64,000 nt of DNA. Origin: Acidobacteriaceae bacterium UBA1307. Its GTDB lineage: Bacteria > Acidobacteriota > Terriglobia > Terriglobales > Acidobacteriaceae. Positions 51,467-61,102 of this stretch are shown piece by piece. A program made the position numbers and the translations under genes. The DNA lies in the NCBI GenBank assembly GCA_002307235.1, contig DBTV01000031.1, positions 71,936-135,935 of the forward strand. The letters are read 5' to 3'. Below the pieces are notes generated by a model, which did not search any database, had not been told where the DNA came from, and saw only the letters and a program-made list of their open reading frames with translations. How positions within the stretch are numbered: the first letter of the stretch is position 1; each line of letters opens with the position of its first letter.

Positions 51467-52198
51467 CTAGTGCTCGTGCGCCACGGCCAACGAGAGATAG
51501 ATCATCGTCAGCAGCATGAAGACGAAGGCCTGAATGAACGAGACGAAGACGTGCAGTCCGAGAAAGACGACCGGAATGCCGATCGGAACCATCGAGAAGA
51601 AGACCAGCGTGACCAGATCGCCCGCGAACATGTTCGCGTAAAGACGGACGGTGAGCGAGAGGATGCGGGCCAGGTGCGAGACGCACTCGATGGGAAAGAT
51701 CAACCAGGACATCCACCAGACCGGGCCGGCGATGTGCTTCAGGTAGCCGCCGATGCCGTTGGCGCGGATACCGTGGAAATTGTAGTAAAGGAAGGTCGGC
51801 ACGGCCAGACCGAGCGGCACGACCAGCGTGCAGGTCGGGGCGGTGATGCCCGGGATCAGGCCCAACAGATTGTTGAGCAGCACGAACAGGAAGATGCAGG
51901 TCACGTAGGCGTGGAAGCGCTGGTAGCCATGACCGATGACCTGTTCGGCCTGTCCACCGACGGCCTCGTAGATCATCTCCGCCACTTGCTGGACGGCGTT
52001 CGGCTTTTCCACCGACAGCGTCGCGCGAACGGCGAGGAAGAAGAGAATCAGGCAGCCAACAACCAGCAGTTCCAGAGCAAAGGTATCGCTGATGGCCGTC
52101 GCCGGATTCGCCTGAATGCCAACGGCGTGCAATAAAGAAGCCACCACGCCGCCAAAGATTTCATTCAACAACCGCGTCAGTGCAAGAGATTCTGGCAT
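51467..52198 (-). CDS. atpB: ATP synthase F0 subunit a
   Basis: The 243-residue integral membrane protein provides the ion half-channels. The essential arginine lies in LTVRLYANMFAGDLVTLVF. Upstream MFLFVLLNNLLGLIPG-type features appear as FLFVLLNNLLGLIPGITAP, and the C-terminus VFVSFIQAFVFMLLTMIYLS is characteristic. The length is normal. It follows the atpI-like gene by 59 bases and precedes atpE by an unusually long gap containing repeats. Confidence 0.96.
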   Translation of the reverse strand: MPESLALTRLLNEIFGGVVASLLHAVGIQANPATAISDTFALELLVVGCLILFFLAVRATLSVEKPNAVQQVAEMIYEAVGGQAEQVIGHGYQRFHAYVTCIFLFVLLNNLLGLIPGITAPTCTLVVPLGLAVPTFLYYNFHGIRANGIGGYLKHIAGPVWWMSWLIFPIECVSHLARILSLTVRLYANMFAGDLVTLVFFSMVPIGIPVVFLGLHVFVSFIQAFVFMLLTMIYLSLAVAHEH

Positions 52199-52257
52199 AG
52201 GAACGTGTGCTTTCCGCCTCCGGTAAAAAAATTTCCGCGCGTGATCCTCTGGTCAGA

Positions 52258-52692
52258 TCAGTCGCGGAGCATCTTGATGGCTTCCCACAGGATGGTCGCA
52301 GCCGCAAGAGCCAGACCAGCCAGCAGGGCCAGCACGGACCCCTGAAGACTCTTCAGGCTACCATAGATAAGCCCTGCAAAGACTGTGAGCTTCAGCACAA
52401 AGAAGACAAAAACCAGCCCTGCTTTCGAGGGTGTCTTCTTTTTGTCCAGTTTGGCATTCACGATCTCGATCAGCTTGCGCCACTCGTAGATGCTGGCCGC
52501 GGAAATGACCGTGCCGATGCCCATCATGGCTCCATTGTGCCAGCCCGCGCTGAGGCCAACTGCAAGCGCGCCGGCCAGGCCCAGCACCAGCGAGTTTCGG
52601 GTGGCGCGGCGAAGCATGGCATTGAGAGTCTCGGGAGTTTGGTTGAAGCCGGGCGTCAGGCCCTGGTTCTGCGGGTTGTCCTCGCTCATCAT
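52258..52692 (-). CDS. ATP synthase subunit I-like (AtpI) membrane protein
   Basis: The 144-residue protein has a Gln/Asn-rich start and four hydrophobic segments (about 33-52, 55-70, 88-108 and 115-135), the layout of AtpI proteins. AtpI helps assemble the c ring in some bacteria. Sequence conservation is low in this family, so the call rests on topology and on location between the AtpZ-like gene and atpB. Its ATG overlaps the stop of the preceding gene (ATGATG, 52692 or 52689). Confidence 0.72.
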   Translation of the reverse strand: MMSEDNPQNQGLTPGFNQTPETLNAMLRRATRNSLVLGLAGALAVGLSAGWHNGAMMGIGTVISAASIYEWRKLIEIVNAKLDKKKTPSKAGLVFVFFVLKLTVFAGLIYGSLKSLQGSVLALLAGLALAAATILWEAIKMLRD

Positions 52693-53009
52693 TCGGTGTG
52701 CGATGATTCCTTTCCTTCATCTTTGCGCCGTGCGGCCTGTTCGGCGCGCGTGGCGGCGCGTTCGGCGGCAATGGCCTGTTGAACCACGTAATAGAGCCCA
52801 CTGACGCAGCCGAAGAGCACGCCGGCCAGCATCATCCACCGCTGGTGCCAGCGTTCGGCCGCCCAGGAGCCGCCCAGCCAGCCGATGACGACCGCCGAGG
52901 GCAGCACGAAGGCCAGTTGCAGCAACCGCTCGGCATCGGCATAGGTCTTGACGCCGCTGGCCAGCGATGAGGCTTTTTTCTGCTGCGAAATCCTGGGCTT
53001 GTCGGGCAT
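52689..53009 (-). CDS. AtpZ-like small membrane protein
   Basis: The 106-residue protein has a basic N-terminus and two hydrophobic helices (about 31-49 and 60-79, LLQLAFVLPSAVVIGWLGG and MMLAGVLFGCVSGLYYVV). A charged tail rich in Ala, Arg and Glu follows. This fits the AtpZ/F0F1-ATPase subunit family; AtpZ and AtpI are proposed to help magnesium supply or rotor assembly. It is the first gene of the F0 operon and is divergent from lysS with 89 bases between starts. Confidence 0.75.
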   Translation of the reverse strand: MPDKPRISQQKKASSLASGVKTYADAERLLQLAFVLPSAVVIGWLGGSWAAERWHQRWMMLAGVLFGCVSGLYYVVQQAIAAERAATRAEQAARRKDEGKESSHTE

Positions 53010-53098
53010 AGAGAACCGAGTTCAGGATACCAGCGTTCGCCACCAAGAAGGTATACTTCCCTTTTGGGCCTTTGCCCAAGCGATGGAAGGAAACAAGC

Positions 53099-54766
<1,668 letters not shown>

Positions 54767-54822
54767 CTAGGTGCTAGGTTCTAGGTGCTAGGGGCTAGGG
54801 GCTAGGGGCTAGGGGCTAGGAG
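54767..54822 (+). repeat. Period-7 tandem array, eight copies of CTAGGNN
   Basis: Eight exact-length heptads follow the lysS stop without a spacer: CTAGGTG, CTAGGTT, CTAGGTG, four CTAGGGG and CTAGGAG. The same family of heptads reappears on both sides of the next intergenic region, once inverted. Confidence 0.9.
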
Positions 54823-54876
54823 TGCTATTTTCAGACACAGGGCGTTGGCACTGCATCCCAATTTTCGAGGTACGAA

Positions 54877-55239
54877 ATGGGTAGGTCGTTTCGCGAACTG
54901 GATGTTTGGCAACGCGCAATGGAGCTGGCGGTCACGGTATATCAACTGACTGCCATCTTTCCTGACACCGAGCGCTTTGGACTTACGAACCAGCTCCGCC
55001 GAGCCTCAGTTTCCATTCCAAGTAATATCGCGGAAGGATCAGGCCGAACCACCAAGGGAGAGTACCTGCAGTTCCTGGGATACGCACGCGGCTCCGCCTT
55101 TGAGGTTGAAACTCAGCTTGAACTTGCACAGAGCCTTGGGTTCGGCCAACCAGAAGCACGAAGCAAAGCAGGCGACCTATGCCGCGAAGTAGGCAAAATG
55201 CTCCGCGCTATGATGCATACGTTGCAAACCAAAGATTAA
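54877..55239 (+). CDS. Four-helix bundle protein (23S rRNA intervening-sequence protein family)
   Basis: The 120-residue protein matches the S23/IVP family: FRELDVWQRAMELAVTVYQLT, FPDTERFGLTNQLRRASVSI, PSNIAEGSGRTTKGEYLQFL and a final helix with CREVGKMLRAMM. The family forms pentamers of four-helix bundles. It includes proteins encoded in rRNA intervening sequences and the Avd accessory protein of diversity-generating retroelements. No reverse transcriptase or rRNA gene is nearby. The gene sits alone between lysS and the phosphoesterase gene, flanked by CTAGGNN heptad repeats in both orientations, which suggests it arrived as a small cassette. Function here is unknown. Confidence 0.9.
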   Translation: MGRSFRELDVWQRAMELAVTVYQLTAIFPDTERFGLTNQLRRASVSIPSNIAEGSGRTTKGEYLQFLGYARGSAFEVETQLELAQSLGFGQPEARSKAGDLCREVGKMLRAMMHTLQTKD

Positions 55240-55240
55240 G

Positions 55241-55363
55241 AAGCAGGTGCTAGGTGCTAGGTACTAAGTTTCAGATTTGAGAAGCCGCGGAGTATCACCA
55301 AACTGTCACATTGCCTCCGAGGCAAAATCAGCATCTAGAACCTAGTACCTAGAACCTGCTTTT
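55241..55363 (+). repeat. Inverted pair of CTAGGNN heptad arms after the four-helix bundle gene
   Basis: Left arm 55241-55268 (AAGCAGGTGCTAGGTGCTAG continuing to GTACTAAG) and right arm 55331-55363, which on the minus strand reads AAAAGCAGGTTCTAGGTACT and on. The arms share the AAGCAGGT end and the CTAGGT period but differ at the variable positions. About 62 bases lie between them. Confidence 0.85.
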
Positions 55364-55376
55364 ACGGGGTCCAGTC

Positions 55377-56174
55377 TTGAACATTCTTTTTATCGGCGAC
55401 GTTTTCGGCAGCGCGGGGCGCAAGATTGTCCGCGAACATATTGGGCATGTGCGCGAGTCGCACGCCGTGGACCTGACGGTGATCAATGCCGAGAACGCGG
55501 CGGGCGGCTTCGGGCTGACGCCGCAGATCGCCGAGGATTTTTTCGATCTCGGGGCCGACGTGCTGACAACCGGCAACCATGTGTGGGACAAGCGCGAACT
55601 GATCGACTACATGCACTCGGTGCCTGCCGACAGCCACGAACGGCCGCGTCGCATCGTGCGCCCCATCAATCTGCAACCGGGTGTGCCGGGCTACGGCACC
55701 TACGAGGGCACGACCGAATCGGGCATCGCCTACGCCGTCGTACAGGCGCAGGGCAACGTCTTCATGAACACCAGTAACGATCCATTTCACATGGTCGACG
55801 CGCAGCTTGCGAAGATTGCGGCGAAGGTGATTCTGGTTGATTTTCATGCCGAGGCGACGAGCGAAAAGGTCGCGATGGGCTGGCATCTGGATGGCCGCGT
55901 GACCGCCGTGCTCGGCACGCACACGCACATTCCCACCGCCGACGAGCGCGTACTGCCGGGCGGCACCGCCTACCAGACCGACGTGGGCATGAGCGGACCG
56001 TATGACAGCGTGATCGGCGTCGAAAAGGATCTGGTGCTGCGCAAGTTTTTGACGGGGATGCCGGGCAAGTTTGAAGCCGCCAAGGAGAATCCGAAGATGT
56101 GCGCCGTCGTGATTGGCTGCGATGAAAACACAGGCCGCGCCACGCACATTCAGCGGGTCATGCTCGGCGAATAA
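55377..56174 (+). CDS. YmdB-like (TIGR00282 family) metallophosphoesterase
   Basis: The 265-residue enzyme starts at a TTG (55377), preceded by GGGGT, 13 bases after the repeat arm. Dimetal ligands are visible in FIGDVFGSAGRKIV, VINAENAAGGFGLT, LTTGNHVWDKREL, LVDFHAEATSEK and VLGTHTHIPTADERVL. Members such as B. subtilis YmdB hydrolyse 2',3'-cyclic nucleotides and affect biofilm choice. In many genomes it neighbours rny (RNase Y), but not here. The repeats directly upstream occupy the space where its promoter or leader would be. Confidence 0.92.
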   Translation: MNILFIGDVFGSAGRKIVREHIGHVRESHAVDLTVINAENAAGGFGLTPQIAEDFFDLGADVLTTGNHVWDKRELIDYMHSVPADSHERPRRIVRPINLQPGVPGYGTYEGTTESGIAYAVVQAQGNVFMNTSNDPFHMVDAQLAKIAAKVILVDFHAEATSEKVAMGWHLDGRVTAVLGTHTHIPTADERVLPGGTAYQTDVGMSGPYDSVIGVEKDLVLRKFLTGMPGKFEAAKENPKMCAVVIGCDENTGRATHIQRVMLGE

Positions 56175-56192
56175 TTTTTTCTTGCGAGACGG

Positions 56193-56230
56193 AAACGGGC
56201 GCGGATCCATCGATTCCGCGCCCGTTTTTT
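56193..56230 (+). terminator. Terminator after the phosphoesterase gene
   Basis: AAACGGGCGCGGA (56193-56205) pairs perfectly with 56215-56227, with a 9-base loop and six T. The convergent kinase gene ends 13 bases further on. Confidence 0.9.
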
Positions 56231-56242
56231 CTGCGCAAGGTT

Positions 56243-57163
56243 CTACTTTGCCGCCGTCTGTCGGCGCGCGCGCCACAGTGCGCCCTGCACCGGATCGACC
56301 GCATCGACGACGAACTCACTCGAAGGCGCTTCAAGCCTGATTGCGGCCTCAAGCGCGGCGCGCAACGGACGCACATGCGTCACGATGCTGCCAGCAAAGG
56401 CGAAACGAGGCTTCCACTGCTCACCATCGAGCGCGGCAAGCCTGCGATGGACGAGCAGCGCCAGCCGGGCCAGTTCGCGGCCCTGCTGCTCGAGCACCTC
56501 GAGTGCCACGGCGTCGCCCGCCTCGGCGCACTCGGCCACGATACGCGCGAGCGGAGAAAACTCCACCACGGCGCAGGCATTGGCCCAGGCCACCAGATCA
56601 TTGCACGAGCGCAACTGCTTGTAGGCAAGAATGGCCTCGGTCAACTGCGTCGCGCGCCCCTCGTCTTTGGCGAGGAAGATGGCTCGCAGAGCTTGCTGGC
56701 CGATGCGATGGCCCGAGCCCTGGTCGGCCAGCACGGGGCCGTAACCACCCGCGCCAGCCATCTCTCCGGTCGAGGATCGACCCACGATGTTCGATCCGGT
56801 TCCGGCCAGAACCAGAATGCCCGACGCACCGGGAAAGGCCGCCTCGAGCGCAATCTCCACATCACCGATCAGCAGCAACTCACCAGCGACGCGACGGCCA
56901 AACTCGGCACGCAACCAGTCCGTCACCAGCGGCACGGTGTTGCCCGCGGTGCCGATGCAGGTCTGCGTGACCTCAGCCAGCGAACGCCCGGTTGCCGCTG
57001 CGAGCGCGGACAGGCCTTCCTCCAGATTTTTCGCCGCGACCTCGGCCGAGACGCGCATGCGCTTGATCGTTTCGCTGCGCACGCGCCCCAGTTCGTGATC
57101 GTCGTCGGCCAACAGATAGTCGGCCTTGGTTCCACCCGCATCAATCGCTAAAAACAATCCCAT
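56243..57163 (-). CDS. BadF/BadG-type ATPase, probable N-acetylglucosamine kinase
   Basis: The 306-residue ASKHA-fold kinase starts at the ATG at 57163, with GGAG upstream. The phosphate-1 motif is LAIDAGGTKADYLLAD, phosphate-2 lies in ILVLAGTGSNIVGRS and GAGGYGPVLADQGSGHRIGQ, and the adenosine motif in FAFAGSIVTHVRPL. GGYGPVLxDxGSG is typical of N-acetylglucosamine and related kinases rather than acyl-CoA dehydratase activators, which need cysteine ligands absent here. It forms a three-gene minus-strand unit with cutC and a ROK regulator, suggesting amino-sugar use. Confidence 0.85.
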   Translation of the reverse strand: MGLFLAIDAGGTKADYLLADDDHELGRVRSETIKRMRVSAEVAAKNLEEGLSALAAATGRSLAEVTQTCIGTAGNTVPLVTDWLRAEFGRRVAGELLLIGDVEIALEAAFPGASGILVLAGTGSNIVGRSSTGEMAGAGGYGPVLADQGSGHRIGQQALRAIFLAKDEGRATQLTEAILAYKQLRSCNDLVAWANACAVVEFSPLARIVAECAEAGDAVALEVLEQQGRELARLALLVHRRLAALDGEQWKPRFAFAGSIVTHVRPLRAALEAAIRLEAPSSEFVVDAVDPVQGALWRARRQTAAK

Positions 57164-57189
57164 CCTCAACTCCACAATGTTTCAGAAAA

Positions 57190-57915
57190 TCAATGAGCCG
57201 CTTGCGCCATCAGTTTGACCAGAGCGCGTACATCGGCCGGATCGACCGCGCACGGATGCTCCGCGTTCCAGAGCGGATCGGTGCTTTGGACAACGGCCGC
57301 CGCGTGCCTGCGCAACGAGGCATGCAGATCGACGGAGGCTGTTTGCAGAAGCTGCCGCGCACTCTCCAGCGTGACGCCACCTCCCGCCGCAATGCGGATG
57401 CGTCCGGCAGCCTGCTGCGCGAGCGAGGCCAGCATCGACGCGCCCTCGGCGACGGTGGGCTGGCCACCCGAGCTGAGCACGCGCGCGCAACCAGCCTCGA
57501 TGACGCGCTCAAGCGATTCACCGAGGTTGCGACTGCGATCAATGGCGCGGTGGAAGGTCACGGCCATGGGTGCTGCCTGCGCAACCCAGGCGCGGGTGCG
57601 CTCCGCATCGACCTCGCTCGCCGCATCGAGCACCCCCAGCACAACGCCGGCCGCGCCCAGTTGCTTTGCCGCCTCAATGTCGCGCTCAATCATGCGCAGC
57701 TCTTCGCTTGAATAGACGAAGTTGCCGGCACGCGGGCGCACCAGCACATGCACCGGCAGGCCGCACTGCGCAACGGTTTCCGCAATCAATCCATGGCTCG
57801 GCGTCAGGCCGCCCACACTCAAGGCCGAGCAAAGCTCGACGCGATCCGCACCACCCTCGCGCGCCGCAACGCCCGCCGCCGGTGCCTCAATGCAAATCTC
57901 CAACTGCAATGCCAT
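57190..57915 (-). CDS. cutC: CutC family protein
   Basis: The 241-residue TIM-barrel protein has the CutC signatures LEICIEAPAAGVAAREGGAD, RVELCSALSVGGLTPSHGL, VLVRPRAGNFVYS and VTFHRAIDRSR. CutC was named for copper tolerance in E. coli, but that role is disputed, and homologues often sit in carbohydrate loci. Placement between a sugar kinase gene and a ROK regulator gene points to sugar metabolism. It lies 26 bases upstream of the kinase start, so the two are probably co-transcribed. Confidence 0.92.
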   Translation of the reverse strand: MALQLEICIEAPAAGVAAREGGADRVELCSALSVGGLTPSHGLIAETVAQCGLPVHVLVRPRAGNFVYSSEELRMIERDIEAAKQLGAAGVVLGVLDAASEVDAERTRAWVAQAAPMAVTFHRAIDRSRNLGESLERVIEAGCARVLSSGGQPTVAEGASMLASLAQQAAGRIRIAAGGGVTLESARQLLQTASVDLHASLRRHAAAVVQSTDPLWNAEHPCAVDPADVRALVKLMAQAAH

Positions 57916-57964
57916 CGTTCCCCTTTATGCATCTACCGGTGGACCATGCCACCGTTGTGCAACG

Positions 57965-59122
57965 CTACTTTCCGTTGCCTTCCATCAAAAATGCCTGCGC
58001 CGCGACACTGGCCGCGCCGCACGCCAGAAACCCGTATTCGACAGGCTGAAACACGATCTGCGTCGAAGGCAGCAGGCGCGGCAAAATATTGTTCTCGATG
58101 GTCTGGCGCGTGGCCGCATAAAACAGGCCATTGCCAAAGCCTTCAAGATCGGCCAACAAAACCGTCTCGGGATTATTGATCTGCACGAGGGCGGCAATCG
58201 CAAGCCCAAGGCCTTCACCGGCCGCACGCAACAGATCTGCCGCCGTGCGATGGCCATCGGCGGCCAACCGCTCAAGCTCACTCATCTGCTCCACGGCGCA
58301 CCCTGCGGCCTGCGCTTTTTCGCGAATCGCCAGGCCACCTGCGACGGTATCAAGGCAGCCGCGCTTGCCGCAACGACACGGCGCGCCGTGCGGATCAAGC
58401 GTCATGTGCCCGATTTCTCCCGCGCTGCCCGCATGGCCGCGATAGAGCCGCCCGCCAATGTAATGCGAGCAACCGATCGTGCGCCCGAGGAGGATGCTGG
58501 CAAAGTTTTCCATCGTGCGCGCCGCGCCAAAGAGCCTTTGCCCCACCGCCACCGCATCCGCATCGTTGCTGGCAAAGACCGGCAGCCCCAACCGCCGCCG
58601 CAGCAGATCGACAATCGGCACGTCGCGCCAGCCGAAGGCCGCCGAAAAGCGGCAAAGGCCCGAGCCATGGTCGACGATGCCGGGAATGGCCAGCCCCAGG
58701 CCAAGAATCGATCCGGAGGCAATCTTCGCCGCGCGCGTCAACGGCTTGATCGCGCGCCCCACCTGCGCGACCACCTCTTCCGGCGTTGTAACCGGCGGCA
58801 GATCGCACTCGGCCAGCGTGCGACCGCGCAGATCGCTCACAAGCATCGTCGAGCGCACCTCGGAAAGGCCGACACCAACGAAATAGCCATAGGAGGCGCA
58901 CAGCGCAAGACGAATGGCGGGCCTGCCACGTCGCTGCTCCTCATAGGCCCCCGGCCGTTCATGGAGAATGCCCGCATCGAGCAGGCTCTGAACAACCTCG
59001 GTCACCGTCGAGCGACTCAGGCCCGTGATCGCAGACAACGCAGCGCGAGAGATCTCTCCCTTCTGCATCATCTTTTGCAGAATCATGCGGCGTGCCGAGT
59101 TATTTTGTTCGTCGATCATCAA
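57965..59122 (-). CDS. ROK family transcriptional regulator
   Basis: The 385-residue repressor has an N-terminal winged helix-turn-helix (about 10-70: EISRAALSAITGLSRSTVTEVV) and a ROK sugar-binding domain. The ATP-like motif is VGVGLSEVRSTMLVSDL, the active loop is GHMTLDPHGAPCRCGKRGC with the structural zinc cysteines, and EIGHMT is the ROK signature. It is related to NagC and XylR. It probably controls its own operon with cutC and the kinase gene in response to an amino sugar or its phosphate. Start at 59122, or 59119. Confidence 0.9.
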   Translation of the reverse strand: MMIDEQNNSARRMILQKMMQKGEISRAALSAITGLSRSTVTEVVQSLLDAGILHERPGAYEEQRRGRPAIRLALCASYGYFVGVGLSEVRSTMLVSDLRGRTLAECDLPPVTTPEEVVAQVGRAIKPLTRAAKIASGSILGLGLAIPGIVDHGSGLCRFSAAFGWRDVPIVDLLRRRLGLPVFASNDADAVAVGQRLFGAARTMENFASILLGRTIGCSHYIGGRLYRGHAGSAGEIGHMTLDPHGAPCRCGKRGCLDTVAGGLAIREKAQAAGCAVEQMSELERLAADGHRTAADLLRAAGEGLGLAIAALVQINNPETVLLADLEGFGNGLFYAATRQTIENNILPRLLPSTQIVFQPVEYGFLACGAASVAAQAFLMEGNGK

Positions 59123-59382
59123 AATTCGCGCTCTCTCTTTATGCTACCGCCTCGTGAAATTGTTTTGAGCGCACGGAAAAATTTATTTCGAGAATTCGCA
59201 GATTATCCAATCAATCCCTGTCATCGCAGGCAGGCTTTCATCAAAGTTTCGTCGCGAGCCTCATCCATTCAGAGAATGCGTTCAGGAAAGCCTCTTGCAA
59301 TATCGTGCGATTTATCTCTATTAATGCTTGCTACCGAATTAACTTGCCACACTCCTGCCGGCTTCGCATCCCGCGGAGAAAC
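59123..59382. other. Promoter region of the ROK operon, no gene seen
   Basis: Between the ROK gene start and the terminator of the next minus-strand gene. The part 59173-59230 is AT-rich and contains TTTCGAGAATTCGC, which might overlap an operator. No convincing -35/-10 pair, RNA gene or repeat was found by eye. Confidence 0.4.
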
Positions 59383-59411
59383 AAAAAGGGCAGCCACGAG
59401 GGCTGCCCTTT
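59383..59411 (-). terminator. Rho-independent terminator for the gene at 59486-60814
   Basis: An 11-bp stem (59385-59395 with 59401-59411) with a 5-base loop ends, on the minus strand, in five T. Confidence 0.88.
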
Positions 59412-59485
59412 CAGATCGATCCCAGGAGTGGGATTGTTGGACGATCTTAAGATGAGGGCCGATGGGCCGGCCCCCGGTTTCTGGT

Positions 59486-60814
59486 TTAGTGAGCCTTGCG
59501 ATGAGCGGCAGCCGGAGCGGCCTTCTTGGTCGCGGCCGGAGCGGCCTTCTTCTCGGGCACGATCTCGCCGTCGCGGAGAACGATCTGCGCACTGGCTTCC
59601 TTGCCGCCAGCAGCCGGAGTCGCTTCATAGGTGTCGTAGACTGCGTCGAGCTGGGCAGCAGGCTGGAGCTTGAACTCCACGCCAGCGGCGGGGATTTCCT
59701 TCTCCTCAAGCGGTTTCTTCAGGTTCACGATGAAGTCCGCAACCTTGTTCGCCTTGGCGCCCTCGGTCACAGCCACCTTGATGACGGTGGCCGAAGCCTC
59801 GATCACCACGCCCGGGACGGGGGTTTCCTTGCCCTTCATCAGAGCCCAAAGCTGCTCGGCATCTTCCTTGGAGCCGTTGGCGAGAACAAATTCCTTATCC
59901 TCAAGGTTCAGCTTGGTCGGATCGCCGCCCGTCAGAGCCTGATGCGCGAGATCGGCCGGCGTCGGAGCGGGCTTGACCACCACCGAATCGGGCTTGAACA
60001 GTGAGGTTGCAGCAGCAGCCTTGAAGGCATCGAGACCTTCAATGTTGCCGTGGTAACGCTTGTACCAGTACTCGAGCTTGGGCTCGATCTGCGCCTTGAA
60101 CGTATCGGGAGCGAAGTTCCAGGTACGGGCATAGAACCATGCAGCCTGCACCATGTCGCGCGCGTCAGGCTTGGCATAGGCCTCGGCCAACTGGAGCGTA
60201 TCGGCCAGAGCCGGTCCGGGAACCGTGGTCGCTTCTTCCGGATAGAGGGCCAGCTCGGTGCGATACTCCTCGATGGCGGCCTTCACGTCCTTCTTGCCCA
60301 AAATGTCATTGAGAGCAATCGATGAGTGGAAGAGCGGATAGGCAGATGCGATGCTCTTTTTCCATTCGTCGTCGCTGGCGTCGGCCGGCTTGGCGACCGT
60401 CAGACCCTTCTGCGCCAGAACGGCCAGATCGTTGCAAACCTGCGCATCGCTGGTCTTGGCGCACTGGCCCTTTTTCAGAGCTACGGCAAGATAGATCACG
60501 CCAAAGTCATTCGGGTCAAGCTGCAGATAGCGGTCAGCGGCGCTCAGCGTGTGCTCGTTGTCGCCGGCCTTGCGATAGCTATCGACCAGATCGTGGAGCA
60601 CCAGCTTCTTAACGATCGTCTGCGGATAGGCCTGCAAAAAGCTCTCGTAGGCAGCTGCCTTCGCCTTGGGATCAGCCTGGGTGGAGGCGAGTTGGTAGGA
60701 GTTGTACTCCGCAGGATCCTTAATAGTGACGTTGTCCTGCGCCTTGAGCTGCGACACAGTGGCAAAGCCCATACCTGCCAGCACCACCATCGATGCAAAT
60801 ACTTGCTTTTTCAT
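59486..60814 (-). CDS. Secreted helical-repeat-like protein with Ala/Lys-rich tail
   Basis: The 442-residue protein has a signal peptide (MKKQVFASMVVLAGMGFATV, cleavage near LKA). Residues 35-260 alternate helices with a TPR-like spacing (KAAAYESFLQAYPQTIVKKL, TLSAADRYLQLDPNDFGVIY, AIEEYRTELALYPEEATTVP), ending with AAWFYARTWNFAPDTFKAQI. A C-terminal beta-like segment follows (VPGVVIEASATVIKVAVTEG). The last 30 residues are Ala/Lys/Pro-rich, similar in style to the tail of the beta-lactamase-like protein at the start of the window. AGGAG precedes the ATG. Function unknown; a periplasmic scaffold is plausible. Confidence 0.72.
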   Translation of the reverse strand: MKKQVFASMVVLAGMGFATVSQLKAQDNVTIKDPAEYNSYQLASTQADPKAKAAAYESFLQAYPQTIVKKLVLHDLVDSYRKAGDNEHTLSAADRYLQLDPNDFGVIYLAVALKKGQCAKTSDAQVCNDLAVLAQKGLTVAKPADASDDEWKKSIASAYPLFHSSIALNDILGKKDVKAAIEEYRTELALYPEEATTVPGPALADTLQLAEAYAKPDARDMVQAAWFYARTWNFAPDTFKAQIEPKLEYWYKRYHGNIEGLDAFKAAAATSLFKPDSVVVKPAPTPADLAHQALTGGDPTKLNLEDKEFVLANGSKEDAEQLWALMKGKETPVPGVVIEASATVIKVAVTEGAKANKVADFIVNLKKPLEEKEIPAAGVEFKLQPAAQLDAVYDTYEATPAAGGKEASAQIVLRDGEIVPEKKAAPAATKKAAPAAAHRKAH

Positions 60815-61056
60815 TCAATGCTCCTGGGAAATGCAATTGTCGAATCAATACTTTCGCACTTGGGAATGGAATACGCAACGGAAAATCCCCGCTGTATTTC
60901 CTTCCATGGCTCGGATTTACGATACCACGGCTTAACCTATGGCGTTGGATGGATTATAGAAAGCCCAGCCTCCCCTGACAAGACGGCTTTTACAGGAAAT
61001 GTCACTGAATGTGGAATATCCATAAAAACCCTCCAAGGGAGACGAGGCCGAAGCGA

Positions 61057-61081
61057 CCGGGCTCTGGCCACCCGAGCCCGG
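61057..61081 (-). terminator. GC hairpin after metX
   Basis: CCGGGCTC (61057-61064) pairs with 61074-61081. No T-run follows on the minus strand, so it may only stabilise the 3' end. Confidence 0.35.
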
Positions 61082-61102
61082 CCTGCGGGAAACGCTATGC
61101 AA

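Noticed and set aside
54767..54822. CRISPR array
   Set aside because: The repeat unit is only 7 bases, without spacers, and no cas genes are present.
54877..55239. Accessory protein of a diversity-generating retroelement
   Set aside because: No reverse transcriptase, template repeat or variable-repeat target gene is visible in the window.
56243..57163. Activator of 2-hydroxyacyl-CoA dehydratase (same BadF fold)
   Set aside because: The cysteines that hold the 4Fe-4S cluster in that subgroup are absent, and the context is sugar-related.
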